This document shows positions 11,537 to 24,700 of a stretch of 64,000 nt of DNA, piece by piece. Positions within the stretch are counted from its first letter, which is position 1, and every line of letters starts with the position of its first letter. Below the pieces are notes generated by a model. That model was not told the origin of the DNA. It worked only from the letters and a program-made list of their open reading frames with translations, and searched no databases. The DNA is from Laccaria trichodermophora. Its lineage: Eukaryota; Basidiomycota; Agaricomycetes; Agaricales; Hydnangiaceae. The translations under genes were made by a program, and so were the position numbers. The DNA lies in NCBI GenBank assembly GCA_018417955.1, contig JACTVC010000001.1:4278001-4342000 (forward strand), in the 5' to 3' direction.

Positions 11537-14091
11537 ATGACTTCGTCTGCTGGCTCTCTTTCTAATGTATGTCTCGGATAACATCAGATCGCGACTATCC
11601 CACTAATCAATCATCCTTCTCTTAGCCCCCTAGAGGAAGGTCACTGTCACACCGTCCACCCTCTCCACTCGCAAACACGTTCTTTCCAGGGGAGTTCGAC
11701 AGACCTGTCGATCCAGACTCCATGTCCGACAACGGCTCAGATCTCAGACGACGACGACCAGGAGGACAACCAAGGGATATAGTAGCAACATTCCCCATCA
11801 CCCACCTCATCCGTCTCCCATCTCCAAACCAACTTCGTCCAAAGGATGGGTACAGTCGTGGGGGGCATTTCACCGCGATCACCTATGCTACGCGACGCAG
11901 CTCTAAGCTGAAGCGGAGAGGAAACGCGATGGTAGTCATAGAGAGGGGGGAGCTATACTCACGCGGGTGGCTCAGGAGAGGAGATTCGATGAAGACCGTG
12001 TACTCTGATGGAGAGCACAAAGTCGCCCTCTCCACCGCGTCTTCGTCTAATTTGCAGAAAGAGTCGGCTGGTAGTTGGTGCTCTGCTGCGAATAATAGGC
12101 TCACGCTTACGAAAAAAACCCCCGACGCCTGCTCAACAGATTATATTGGACGCGAAAGCGAGGGATGGGGATAACAAGAAAAACGCCAAAGGCAAGGAGA
12201 AGGAGTGGTCCAAGGCAAACTCACCGATCCAGCACTCGTAAACCTTAACAAGCTTAACATCCCACCCATCCGACGCGTCCCTGTAACATCCCACCCATCC
12301 GACGCGTCCCCGTAACATCCCACCCATACGATGCGTCCCCGTACCTTGTTCCTCCCCGTCCTCGCCTACCCCTCCTCCTTTGAGTCTCTTGAATATCTAC
12401 CCAACTGGACTCCTTCCCCATGCGTACAACTAATACGTGTCTTTCCCTTTTCGCGAGGCTCTACCCTTGTATCTGCGGTTCACATCCCAAGGAAGGCTAG
12501 ACGTACCAGGAACACTGCTCGTGATAGCCAAGCGCTTTGAGAAGCTCGAGAAAGGAGCGTTGGACACGTTAGGGCTTTGGAAGGTCACGTGAACGATGTT
12601 GATAGGTGAAAGAGAAGGAATCCGGATAAGGGTCGCTAGGACACGCGGGTTCAACGGGTAATATCAGAGATGAAATCCATGACCTCCAAGACAAAGTCAT
12701 CGAGCTCCAAGGCCGATTAGGCGAACTAGGCCGGGAGATGGCGAAAATCGCAACGGCGCTTGACAATCTTTGTCCACCGCTGTATCGATGTCGGTTGCAC
12801 CACAAACCACGTCCTCCATCGTCACGCACTCGCATCCGACGTCTTCCATTGCAACGCACACTCAGCATGCCCATCCACCATCCCAGGCTATCGAGACCAC
12901 TGCCAGGGAATCCACGAGCCTGCTCATGACTTCGAAGAGGAGAGACTCGGGCACGAGACTACCGTACCCTGCGGGAGACTACTCCTCTCCGCCAGAGACG
13001 TTTTCTCCTAGCTATTCTCTCCCTTCGTCAATTAGTTCTGCTATGAGGCCGTTGTCTACGGCCATTTCAGGGCTACCCCTCCATTCATCCCAGGTGCTTC
13101 ATATTCTACCACCTCACCTTCCTCACTGGCTTCCGGTACGGGTAGGCCACCGTCCCCGCCTGCTCAACCCAAATTCGCTCCTGCCTCTGCTTCTACCAAT
13201 CGAACGGCCAGCCCAACGCCCGCTCCAGCAAAGGGATGAGGAACACAACAAGGATTGCCACCACCCCCGAAGTCAGGTGCTGGGAAAAGACAAGCGAGTG
13301 TAAGCCCAACGCCGAGGAAACGGTACACCGTTGCGCTTGGAGGGCCGATAACTGCGCCGCCTGATGAAGATGATTTTTCATCGAATGCTGCTTCCTTGTT
13401 CTATACCACCACCGCCAATACTGCGAATACCAATAATACCCATACGGATTCACCTGCTACTGCTCCTTTATTGAAAAGGGTAGGCACACCGCGGTCCTAC
13501 TCCCGTGTGATCGGGGGGTCATTCTCCGATTCTCCCGTAGGGAACGATGACGACGACAAAAAGAAGGAGGAAGGCGAAGGTGAATTCGGAGAAGGCGAAG
13601 AAACCATCGGCAAATCTATCGGCATCAAGCTCAAGAACGCGAATGGGAGTGTGTCTTCCACCACTTCAAACTCGATATCGCCTGGTGGACCTGGGGGTGG
13701 CGATCACAAGTCCACCGCCACGACCTCCCCACCGCCATCCACTCGTCGGATCAGGGCACGGAGCGCATATGGGCACGCCAGCCTCCTCCCTCCACAGACT
13801 CCATTACAGACTCCTACCATGGGGACCACCGCACCACTAAAACCGAAGTTGAGGTCCCGGTCTACGGAGCGGCTTTCCTCTGGTACCAGTTCCATTGGGA
13901 CGGGAGATGGAATGATAAGTGGTGGTCTTGGAGGAGGGGGGACCAAGTTCGTGGACCCCTTGTTGTTGAGGAGGCACCAGCAAAGTCAAGAGGGGTTACA
14001 GGTGAAGATGCCGATGCCAAAGCCGGTGGGGAAGGTTCCGATTGGGCAGTTGGTTGCGTTTTTTGATGGGGAGAAGGGGGGGAGGACATAG
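11537..14091 (+). CDS. Unidentified Ser/Pro-rich coiled-coil protein, multi-exon
   Basis: I chose the ATG at 11,537 because exon 1 (MTSSAGSLSN) ends at GTATGT. The next exon, after TCTCTTAG at 11,625, continues in phase as PPRGRSLSHRPPSPL and then PGGQPRDIVATFP. Further coding segments can be read near 12,460-12,590 (a frame with GRLDVPGTLLVIAKRFEKLE) and 12,663-12,770. The latter contains DEIHDLQDKVIELQGRLGEL, a clear heptad-type coiled coil. The long last exon (from about 13,255) is low complexity and rich in Ser, Thr, Pro and Gly. It ends with VPIGQLVAFFDGEKGGRT and a stop at 14,091. The layout suggests an intracellular scaffold or cytoskeleton-associated protein, but that is only inference. 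Exon joints between 11,850 and 13,255 are uncertain. Confidence 0.55.
12257..12343 (+). repeat. 29-bp minisatellite, 3 copies
   Basis: Three units start AACATCCCACCCATCCGACG, and the last unit has a few substitutions. They lie between coding segments of the 11.5-14.1 kb gene, so probably in an intron. Confidence 0.75.
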
Positions 14092-14756
14092 GCTGGCTGG
14101 GAGGGCGAAGGTTTTTTGTTTTGTTTGGAAGCGGGATGAATGGACGAATGCCTGGGGTGAAGGAAGGGATGGAAGAAGGAGAGAAACTAATGGGTATGGA
14201 TCCGGAATGACTGATATGCTATGTACCTCTGACTTGCTTTACTTATACCCTCCCAATGATATGAGAGTCCTGATGCTTGGTTTTTATATTACCTCAGTTT
14301 TTTTTTTACTTCAATGCCTTTTTTTGTATATCATATTTGTGTCTTCATGATGTGTTGTATTTCAAGTTGGTGATACACACCATTCAAAAGTTAAGCCAAA
14401 AAAAAGAAAAACAAAGATTGGGTCTGTCCCCCTCAGAGTTGGTGGTTAAACATACTGGTACCATGCACTTTCTCTAACTGGCTTTACTTATATATAGCCC
14501 TCCAATATTTATAACAGTGCTGGTGCTTGGGTTTAATGTTTGGACTTTTCACTCACTAGAAAACAAAACAGTATAGTGAAACATTACACTCTTCTGCAAG
14601 CTGCATCCAATTATTTCCAATATCAGATTTCAAAATGTAATACAAGGGGGGTCCAGGATTTTTGATAATCATATGGGGTTGAGTTTTTTTCTAAGACCTT
14701 GATGGCTGGACTAACAATTGAGACAGTGACAAATATGTAGGGCTACATATGTGTAT

Positions 14757-16562
14757 TTTAGGCACTCAAAACTTTGGAATAGCCTGGAATCCTTGTTTTC
14801 AAGAAATATTTGCTCTCAATTTCTATGTATGGTGATGGAATTTTATATTCATCATATTGTGTCAAACAAACTTATAATAAAAAAAGCAATCAGTTCCAAA
14901 ATAAGCATGAACCATATAATTGTCTCATAGATTCTAATAGTTATTTAGAACAATTTTTTGCTTTGGCCCAGGAAATAACCATTAGGATCTATGAGAGAAT
15001 TATATGGTTCATGCTTATTTTGGAACAGATTGCTTGTTTTATTATAAGTTTGTTTGACAGAATATGATAGGGACCTTCATGGATTGGCAAAAACCAGGTA
15101 TTATCCATGGCCGTTGATACCCGTTATCCATGGATCAGACCTGTGGATATATACAAGCATGCTGTGAGATCAATGAAGAAGGAAGAGAGACTGTGCTAAA
15201 GCTACCTGCAAGCATGTTGTGAGATCAATGAAGAAGGAAGAGAGACGAGGAGTGGCTCTCAGACGCGAGGCAACAAGTGCGTGTGTGATCATGTGAACAG
15301 AGAATTCCCTCCGCTCTTGATAGACCACATTCAAACTCTTTGAACGTTCCACCTGTGGATATATATAGAAATCCATGGATATCTGTGATCCATATGCTAT
15401 ATTTGGACGACCTTGGCAGGAGCAGCTCCAATGCACCACTGCCCTTTGTAAGCCTATGGAACTCATCAATCTCACTCCCTCTTAAAATAAAAACACCCTT
15501 TGACAAATTTGAACAAGAATTCATTGAAATATAATTATTTCTTCAGCTTTTCCTTTATATTTTACTCTGATTTTATTATTCCACACTATATATGCATTCA
15601 TAGAATGGACTATGTTGCATTTTTTTGACTTGAATGCTATACAGAGATTAATTTGGTCTTGAATAAATTAACAACATCTTTAACAGGTCAGAAAGAGAAT
15701 GTGTATATGGCAGATCAGTGACAAATACATACCATACCCATCTGTGAGCATCAAAAATTCTTACAGTGGTTGGGGTACTTATATGTATTTCATACAAAAT
15801 ATGATGCAAATATATAAAGTGCTTATACTTTATGAACCTTCCAAATCATGTATAACACTTGGATAAGTAGTATGACTACACTAGCATTTATAATGGTATT
15901 TGATGCTCATCCTGCATCCAATCATTAACAGTATGCATAAAGAGCAATAGAAAGAATGTGAAATTAATTTGATAGTGGAAATGAAACTAAAAATTCTTTC
16001 TCCAAAAGAATTTGGGATGTTTTCAAACATCTGGGAATGAGAGGAGTCTGACAAAGCATGAATTTTGCTGATGACAGCTAGATAATATAATTTAGGATGA
16101 TGATATTTAATTTGTCACTACTTTTAAGACTCACTTTATGTCTGAATCATGATGTTTGCTTTCATGTGGATGCTGGTAATATTTTCATGGACTGAGGCTT
16201 GATCATATCATTTTCCACTGTTATTAAATAATGAGCTTCTACTAATATTTACATAGGATATCTATTAGAATAAAAATCTCCCAAACAAGAGCTTTCCAAT
16301 GCATATTTTTTCATGGAAAACAGTGAAGAACTTGTGAAGATAGATGGAGGGCTGCTCTGAGCCTGGATATATCCATACCATGGCTTATCCAATCCACAGG
16401 TGGGAAAATTCATGGATTGGATACGGATATTACCCAGGTGTATCCATGACAGTCCCTAGAATATGATGAATGTACAAATCTGTCACCATACATAGAAATT
16501 GAGAGCAAATATTTTATGAAAACAAGGATTCTAGGCTATTCCAATGTTTTGAGTGCCTATGA
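14757..16562. mobile_element. Foldback element interrupted by H
   Basis: Arms at 14,757-14,945 and 14,983-15,067 plus 16,467-16,562 are reverse complements around a centre near 14,965. Examples are ATAAGCATGAACCATATAAT on the left and its complement near 15,000-15,020. The right arm is split by element H. There is no coding capacity. Confidence 0.65.
15068..16458. mobile_element. Element H: non-autonomous hAT-like element, TSD GAATATGA
   Basis: The ends are TAGGGACCTTCATGGAT and, reverse-complemented, TAGGGACTGTCATGGAT. A perfect 8-bp duplication, GAATATGA, lies at 15,060-15,067 and 16,459-16,466. Subterminal regions are rich in ATCCATGGAT-type words. TAGGG-type ends with 8-bp duplications are typical of the hAT superfamily. 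The internal frames (for example 15,170-15,475, minus) are not recognised and no transposase is visible. Confidence 0.75.
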
Positions 16563-16979
16563 TTACATGCTGTCTCAAGTGTAACTAACTATGTGTGGGA
16601 ATATGCTTCCAGATATAGAAATATTATGTCATAATGTCCTGATCTGGCATTCCCTCAGAACATCGAACATCTCACTGCCTTCATTTGTTTCAGGGGCTGT
16701 TCCCTTGAAGCTTCCAGAGAACTGTGCAAGTGAACACCAGCAAGCTTGATTGTGTCTGGAAGTACATCAATGCACAGGCATGCACAACCCTGTCAACAAC
16801 ACAGTGGCTTTCAGACACAAGATTTTGACATGGAGTCTGAGAAGTGGGCAATATTGGTGACAGGGTTTGTGCCTTGTGAATCCAATTGACCACTGTCTTG
16901 CAATAAGGACATATCACTTGACATCTTATTAGTTGTGTCATATATTTTGGTGCACAATCTTATCTTTCCATATAATGTA

Positions 16980-17800
16980 CTGGTCCTTCATCAGGAAAAT
17001 CACTTTTTTCCTGGGACAAACATGTTTGTAAGCTTTTTCCCAGGGTGTCACAAGGCATCACAGGATGTCCTGGGGCAATTTGGGGGCAATCTGAACTATC
17101 CTGAGATAACCTGAAACTACAAGTATACTAGATTTCATTAGAAAGGACATTCATTATTGTATGATCAAAATAAGACTGGAACAAGAAGAAAGTACACCAC
17201 TGTCCAGAGATTGAATGACCTACAAAAATTGCAACAACAAAGAAGATGAGGTATCCTTTGCAAAAAAAAACATATCCATTTTTTGCATTTTTTTTGCGCT
17301 AAGAAGCAGTGTTTAAGCTGTTTCCAATGCATCTATATACGTAGCATTTGGTGCAAAACTCGCAGGGCTATGAACCAATTACTGGTGAAGAATCTGCCCA
17401 AAAATGGTAAATGTTATCAGAGGTTGCCTTAAACATCGAAATATTAGGGGCTCTCAGACCTGTTTTGAAGCTCTAATTTGTGCATTTCTAACAAGCCTAA
17501 AATTGCATGAAATGAAGGAGAACTCATGATAATATAATACATGTTACATGTCTACTACAGGCCAAATAGTTTATGCTGCAGTTTGTGAGGTACTTCGATT
17601 TTATTTACACCGTAAAATGGGTTGCATTCATGTAAATGAGGCGATTAAAACGAGCCTACATAGAGGCCAACAGGTGGAAAACTCGTGAAGCTATAGCTAC
17701 ACGCTACCTCAGAAAGTGTAAGAGTGAATTGATGGAAGTCGGTACAGCTGCGGGATGTCATGTGACATGCTCAACTTACATTTTCAAACTTTGGCAATTT
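16980..17800 (+). repeat. Dispersed repeat, inverted partner of 44,770-51,880
   Basis: This unit of about 820 bp is present again in inverted orientation. There it is broken by two later insertions: 51,880 to 51,620, then 46,510 to 45,836, then 44,860 to 44,770. Divergence is moderate. Its left end resembles the element I-type terminus at 51,889 (both continue with CATCAGGAAAATCAC), so it is probably an old related element. Short open frames such as 17,636-17,869 are not credible genes. Confidence 0.6.
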
Positions 17801-17939
17801 CAACTGTTACTGCTACGTCTCTTTGCTGTTTCCATCACCTATACACATATGTTTTCATGTTTTCAGTGAGTCCATGATATTCTTGCTCTAGTAGTTGTGC
17901 TTCAGAGGTATAGATAGATGTTTTAACAATGGCAGCCAT

Positions 17940-18120
17940 GGTCAACTCTACCATTTGTGTTGAGCTGGCACTTTCTTCCACCACAACCACCACAACAACA
18001 TCAAAACTGACAATGTGCGTTGAGCAGCTCTTTCTTCCACCACCACCACTACAACAACATTGATGGCCACCACCACCACCACCATGACCCACAAATGCCC
18101 ACCACCATCCATGAGTGCCC
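17940..18120. repeat. CCA/CAA-rich low-complexity tract
   Basis: The tract consists of repeated ACCACC and ACAACA words, with two similar halves each preceded by CTTTCTTCCACCAC. No function is visible. Confidence 0.6.
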
Positions 18121-18129
18121 ACCTAGTGT

Positions 18130-18321
18130 TTGAAAGTCCAGTCCAGTCTGGTCTTTTGATGCCCAGGGGCTTTAACCATAACCGTAACCGGTCTACCCTT
18201 TTCCTAGAAGTCAAAAAGACCAGACTGGACTGCAAAAGACTGCAGTCTGCAGTCTTTTTGTGGTCTTTAGACCGGTTTCGGTCTGCACCAGTTTTAACTG
18301 GTCTATGACTGGTCTTTAGGC
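18130..18321. mobile_element. Left part of element K, interrupted by A
   Basis: This segment and 38,745-39,124 flank element A directly. They share a terminal AGTCTGGTCT word in opposite orientations and many ACCGGT and AAAGACC words. Together they look like the halves of one small DNA element into which A jumped. I could not find a clean target duplication for K. Confidence 0.4.
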
Positions 18322-18339
18322 CAGTACTTTACACTCCCC

Positions 18340-18480
18340 CACGGATTCCAGGTGGACTCCATCTGGAACAGATCTCAACCTACAATTTCATTTAAAATCC
18401 ACATGGAGTCCATCTGGAGTCCTTGTGGCCTCCATCTGGAATCCATGTGGACTCCAGATGGAGTTCATTGTCAAGGTGAA
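18340..18480. repeat. A-type subterminal repeats, 3' end
   Basis: The word TCCATCTGGA and relatives (TCCATGTGGACTCC) occur repeatedly in both orientations. The same word family is at the 5' end of A (38,490-38,720), so these are candidate transposase-binding repeats. Confidence 0.7.
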
Positions 18481-18944
18481 AGGGTATTGTTTCCAAGTTT
18501 AAGGATGTTTTAAAGTGTTACCATGATAGGAATGTTAGGAATGTTTCTGAGTGTTACTGTTGAGCTCTGAGTGCATCTTCTGCATTGCACTTTCCCATGT
18601 TAGAGGTGTTAGGGTTCAGTCCATTATGTGGTTAGAATTTTGTTGCCTACTTACATCAGCACACACATTTGATACACTACATAAGGCACTTGTCACAAGT
18701 TAAGTACTTCAGTCATCTTCCTCAACAGCCCAATGTCCCACTTCTACACTTTCCTCTGCCTCTTCTCCTTCATCATCCTCAATTTCAATAATTTGATGAG
18801 GCTCTTCCTGCTGTGCTTGTTTTCGGATAACATGCTGAGTATGATAAAAGAGCATAGTGTGCAAGAACCAATCAAAATGTCCAGTTTTCATTCGTTTAAG
18901 AATTGACTCAAAACCTCCTAGCCAAGAATTCCAATACTTTACCA

Positions 18945-19420
18945 TCCCCCACACAATCCACATGGACTCCACTGGATTCCACTGGACTCCACTGGCTTCC
19001 ACTGGCCTTCACTGGACTTCACTATATATTGACATACTGTCACAAAACTGGACTCCAGTGGACTGGAGACTGGACTATCCAACACAAAACTGGACTGGGC
19101 TGGACACCCACTGGACTGGAGACTATGTAACACAAAACTGGACTAGACTGGACTCCACTGGACTGACTGCTGTACTCAACACAAAACTGGACTCCACTGG
19201 ACTGCCAACTGTATCCAACACAAAACTGGACTCCACTGGACTGCCAACTGTGTCCAACACAAAACTGGACTAGACTGGACTCCACTGGACTGACTGCTGT
19301 ACTCAACACAAAACTGGACTCCACTGGACTACCAACTGTATTCAATACAAAACTGGACTCCCCTGGAATTATACTGTTATCTGTACTTAACAACAAAGCT
19401 GGACTAGCTAATGACATGGA
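18945..19420. repeat. B 3' subterminal tandem repeats
   Basis: Units of about 33-40 bp are built from TCCAGTGGACT-type words and AACACAAAACTGGACT. They lie between the transposase stop and the 3' terminus. Variants of the array are at 60,550-60,980 and 61,313-61,750. Confidence 0.85.
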
Positions 19421-21509
19421 ACTAATTTGTCAGTAATTACTCCTACTAATTATATACTTAATCTGAAAGATGCATATCATAATCACTGCTATTTGTAGAA
19501 TCACTTTCCTCATCACTTTCTTCCTCATTGCTGTCCTTGTCACTGCTTTTCTCATCACTGCCCTCCTCATCACTGCTTTCTTCATTACTACTTTCCTCAT
19601 CACTGTTTTCTTCATCTGTTGATCCATCACCATTCATAGATGCCATTTTAGCAAGGACATGCTTGACATGATAAATGAGCATAGTATGTATAAACCAATT
19701 GAAGTTTTTTGATGTCATCCGCTTTAAAATAGATTCATAGCCAGCAAGCCATGCATTGAGCTGTTCACAGACTTGGGTGTTAAATTCTCTCCACTGTATA
19801 AGATTTCCATCCTCATCAATTTTTTCCCCCACAAGATTTGGTGCACTACCATCTTTTGGTGCAGGATTACACCATTTTCGACAGATTTCATCTGTGGCAC
19901 GGTGATTGTTATAGTGATATGTATCAACAATAAACCGAGTTGTGTCTGTCCAATCTTTCCACCTTGTACTTCCAACAGCTGTCTTGAAGACTTGACATGC
20001 TTTATCAATGCATATATAAGCAGGTCGATCCTCCTTGTTAGGAAATATTTCATCAAGCCAATTAAGAATATTAGTTGGAGATTCAGATTTTGGAAATTTG
20101 GTCCATGCAATGACAACTCCACATGGTGCACATGCTGTTTCAACACAATATGAACGATTAGGTGAGAAGTATGTCTTTCGCTTTATTGATGGTTGAGGAT
20201 TTTCAGCCTCATTTGCATCAACCTCATCATCATGTGGCTGTTGAATAGCAGCATCAGGAATATTTTGCCATTCTTGATGTTCACCAGGACATTGAAGAAC
20301 ACATCGAATACCATTAATAGTGGCTTTACTGCGATCTTGAACACTTTTCTTCCAGTCAGCCATATGCTCATTACAAGCTTGTGTTCCTTGTATCTTTTCT
20401 TTGGAACAGCCAACCATGCGACATTTATTTGCAAGTAAAGCTTCATGTGTTGCACAGAGTGCACCACCACGAGCATTAAGAAGGTCATTAGTACAATTGT
20501 CAAAAGCACAAATCTAAGCAGGGGATCAATTTAATTCAATTCAATTCAATAAGGTAGACAAACCTGTGGACCCATAACAACACCATCCAAAGTTATCATA
20601 TTAACATCAAGTGTACCTGGAATGCGCTCTGTATCCTGCATTGTTCGTTTGAAAGGCTTTGTACAATCAGAGCAGGTGTGTTCTCTTGCACCTGGTATTT
20701 CACCATTCTTACCAAGAACAGCAAAGGCATGTTGAGTCAAGTCTTCAATAGCAATATTAGGTTGAGTTTCAAATGTAGTATTTGAAGTTGAAGCCACATC
20801 TCTAATAGAATGCTGTACAAAAGCTTGCCAAATTTGTTTTTGACTAATTTTGAATGTGTTGTGAGGGTCAATAGTTCCAAAGCTATTGTTCCAATATTGT
20901 GTATAGGTGTTTGCAGATGCATGAAATGAGTACATGCCATTCAGTAGAGCATTTGAAAAGATAGTGTCAACCCAAATATTGCTTCCAATTTGGAGGTATT
21001 TGGCAGAGTTCAGGAATGTTTCTGTCAGATTGCCTTGATTATGATGTATTTGATGGTCAGCATAATACATTGAGTGACATGTTTTACACTCTCCAGTCAA
21101 TACACCAACATTCTTGTAAATTGAAGATCCTCGAATCAAAGTCACCAGAGGCATATCTCATTGACGAGTATATACTCCAATATGTCGGGAGTTACATGAG
21201 GCAGTTTTGCACTCCATGTCAATAGGACAGATGATTTGTATGGGCTCAATAGCCTTTTGAGAAACCTTTTGCAGCTTTTTATTGAAAACGCCTTGTTTGT
21301 AAGGTGTGAGTCCAAGAAGCTCTGAAAATGCATCAAGCTTGAGAGCTAGTGCAGTTTCCCATGAATTTTGCACAAATTCATTTGATTGAAATAGCATTGA
21401 GAGATCTGAATCCAGTCGTTCATTTAATGCACGGCCCAGTGATTTCATCCAACTTGATGCAATAATTTTCTTTTCATTTAGGACTTTTGGATGTTTCTGC
21501 AGTACTTAT

Positions 21510-21660
21510 CAGTCCCCCACTGATTCCTGCAGGACTCTCAGGATTCCTGAGGATTCCTGAGGATTCCTGCAGGACTACACTATAATTTTGGTAAATTTGA
21601 GTTAGAGTGAGAAATTTGGTCAAGTCCTCAGGATTCCTGAGGACTATCAATGATTCTTCA
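21510..21660. repeat. C 3' subterminal repeats
   Basis: The sequence contains several AGGATTCCTGAGG words plus CCTGCAGG. The mirror set sits at 27,860-28,005 (CAGGAATCCTCAGGAATCC). Both lie immediately inside the termini. Confidence 0.8.
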
Positions 21661-21790
21661 TGTACTAAAATCAGCTTCAGCTATTTGTAATACACTATAG
21701 TACACTTCTACACTTATTTAGCTATTTGTAATACACTATAGTACACTTCTTAAGCTATCTAGTACACTTCTTAAGCTATCTGCATATCAT

Positions 21791-24700
21791 TTAGTCACTT
21801 TCTTCTTCCTCAGATTCTTCATCTAGGCCCAAGTCTTCATCTTCAGCCTCAGTGGCTTCTTTCTTTTGCTTCTTGATGTCTTGCCTGTTTATAACATATT
21901 TTGTGTGATAAAAAAGCATGGCATGTATGAACCAATTAAAGTTGCTTGGTGTCATACGTTTTGCAATTGATTCAAAACCACCAAGCCATGCATTGAGTTG
22001 TTCACAGACCTGTCATTATCTAGTTAACTGAAGAATTATATAAGAGGTGAGAATGTACCTGAGTGTTAAAGGCTCTACGTGCAATTGGCTGTCCATCTTC
22101 ACTCTGCTCTACAATAACCAGATTGGGAGCTTGGCCATTTGTAGGAGCAGGGTTGCAGTACTTGTGGCAAAGAAAGTGTTTTTTCCGATGATTTGTGTAA
22201 TGATAGGAGTCTACAATGAATCGAGTTGTCTTTTTCCAGGTGTCCCAACTTCCATTTGCTACAGCAGTTGCCAGAACCTGGCAGGCTTTATCAATACATA
22301 TATAATCAGGTCGGGATTCCTCTGTTGGAAACACTGATTCTAAGAAATTCAAAATGTTTGTAGGAGACTCTGATCTATCAAACTTCGTCCAAGCAATGAC
22401 AACTCCACATGGTGCACAGACAGTTTCAACACAGTAGAAACGAGAGGGACTAAAAAGATTAGATGGTAAAGGAGGATCTGTATTTGGATCATCATGGCGT
22501 TGTGGATTGGGGCCTTTGGCCTTTGGTTGCCATTCATAGTTCTCTCCAGGATGCTGCAACATTCTTCGTACACCAGAACGAACATTCTGAGTTGTATGTT
22601 TTTTATAAGTATTCCATTCACTTTGATGATCACTACATGCACAAGTTCCTTCAACTCTTCGATTTGAGCAGTCCCGAACTAGACAATAAGATCCAAGTTG
22701 TAAATGATGCTGATCACAAAGTGATCCACCTCTTGAGTTAGAAAGATCATTTGAGCAATTATCATATGCACAATGTGTAGGACCCATTACAATGCCATCC
22801 AAGACTGCCATTTTTACAAATTTCTTATCTACATCCATCACATTACTGTCACTGCTATCACTATCTGATGTAGTGGGTACTTGTGCAGATGTTTCACCAA
22901 CTCGCCGATAAATTTGAGTACATTCATCACAAGAGTGTTTATCAGCTGCTCGTATGATGCCATTTTCTCCCAAAAGTGAGAAAGCCTCTGCAGTGACTTC
23001 CTTGATATCAAGTGCATCATTAAGTTCAACATTTATCTGTGACTCTTCAGCAATAGTACGCATTGATTCTTGGACAAAGGTCTGCCAAATGTGAGCCCTA
23101 GCAATGAGGACTTCTCCAGTTCCAAATGTATTATTCCAGTACTCAGCATATGCTGATGCTGATGCATGGAAGTTATACATGGCATTGACTGCTGATGCAC
23201 AGAAAAGCCGATCCACCCATAGTGATTGACCAATTTTAATGTATTTGGCAGAATTCAAGTATTCCCGTTTCCAAGGTTTTGAAATAGTTGATAAATCCTG
23301 AAACCGTTCATGATCTGCTGAATATGATGTTTGACATGAATGGCACTGTCCAGTAAGAACAGGTACATTTTTATGTATTGTGTGGCCTTTGACACAAGTT
23401 ACTAGAGGTATATCACAAGACCGGGATGCCTGAAGCAATGATCTGGGACTGCAGGATTGAGTTGCACATACAAATGAGGTTGGACAAATGACAAGAGCTG
23501 GCTGAATTTTATCATGTGATACTGCACCTAGTTTTCCACAATAATTTCCATCTTGATCATAAGGTGACAAGCTCAAGTCATTTGCAAATGAGTCAAGTTT
23601 TCCAGCAATCAATTTAACTCGACGTTTGTTCCCATCATTTTCCCAAAGAGACTCTGAGTATTCATAATCAAAAAATAATGATGAAGTTCTTTTTTTGCCC
23701 AGTTTGTCACTTAAAGCATTTACAAGGGCAGTAATCCAACCAGATGTATGAATCTTGTTTTCTCCAGTTTCTGTTGGATGCTGTTGGCGAAAATGCAGAT
23801 TCAGCAAATCAGTGTTATCTGTCAATGAGAACAAGATTGCCAATACAGTTGCCAATGTAACACTAGAGCCAAAAGTAGTGGTTACTGCTCGACTGAACTC
23901 AGTGAACAAAATGTTTGGAAAGGGACTTTGGCTAGGTGTTGCAGTAACAGGCAATGCCATATAAAGCCAGATAAATATCCAGATCAAGATTGGATATTGT
24001 AAAGGAATTCCTAGAATCAACCAGACAAGACTAGACAATAAGACAGACAGTGGCATAGAACTATAATACAAGTAACAGTTACAATTGCAATCAATGAAGG
24101 AGAGAGAACAATACCCATACTTACTCTGAGCTATCTTTCTTGGACCTCTTGCTCTTCTTCTTGCCTTTCCTATCAGATGACTCCCTACTCTCTGCACATG
24201 ATCCTGATGCCTGTAATGCAGCTGCCCTTTCAGCTATCTCCCTTTCCCGTTTCTTCTTCTGAATATAAACCTTCAAGTCCTCAAAGCTATATGACCCTTT
24301 CTCTTCACCCCAGACAGCCCTATCTGACTTTCGATCATCCTCCAGAGCCAGCCAGTCCTGCATCACAGGAAATCTAACAGCATCATCAAATGCTTTCTTC
24401 CAAGTCCCATAGTACTGTGTCTTTGCTACAAATATCTCAATAAAGTCTTTGAGAGATGGAACCCATTGTTTCTCCTCCAAGGCAAGCCACACAGAATCTC
24501 GACCCAGTTTCAATAATTTATCAGTAGCATTGACGATAGCACAATGCTTCTGATAGCAGCCCTGGAGACAAGACGAAGCTAGGGGAAGTTGTATATCTAT
24601 CCCCAGATACTGAAGAAGACTATCTATATCTTCTTTAGAAAACTTCTTATAGGCTGGGCCTCCAGTTGCTACACTGGCAGAAGAAGCAACAGAGGGTGAA

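Noticed and set aside
17636..17869. Small coding gene (77 codons)
   Set aside because: The sequence is part of a dispersed repeat, and its inverted partner at 45,830-45,960 does not keep the frame.
22020..24197. Separate 725-codon gene starting at 24,197
   Set aside because: The first part before SMPLSVLL reads through an intron. Splicing joins this frame to the upstream exon, so it is an internal exon and not an independent gene.
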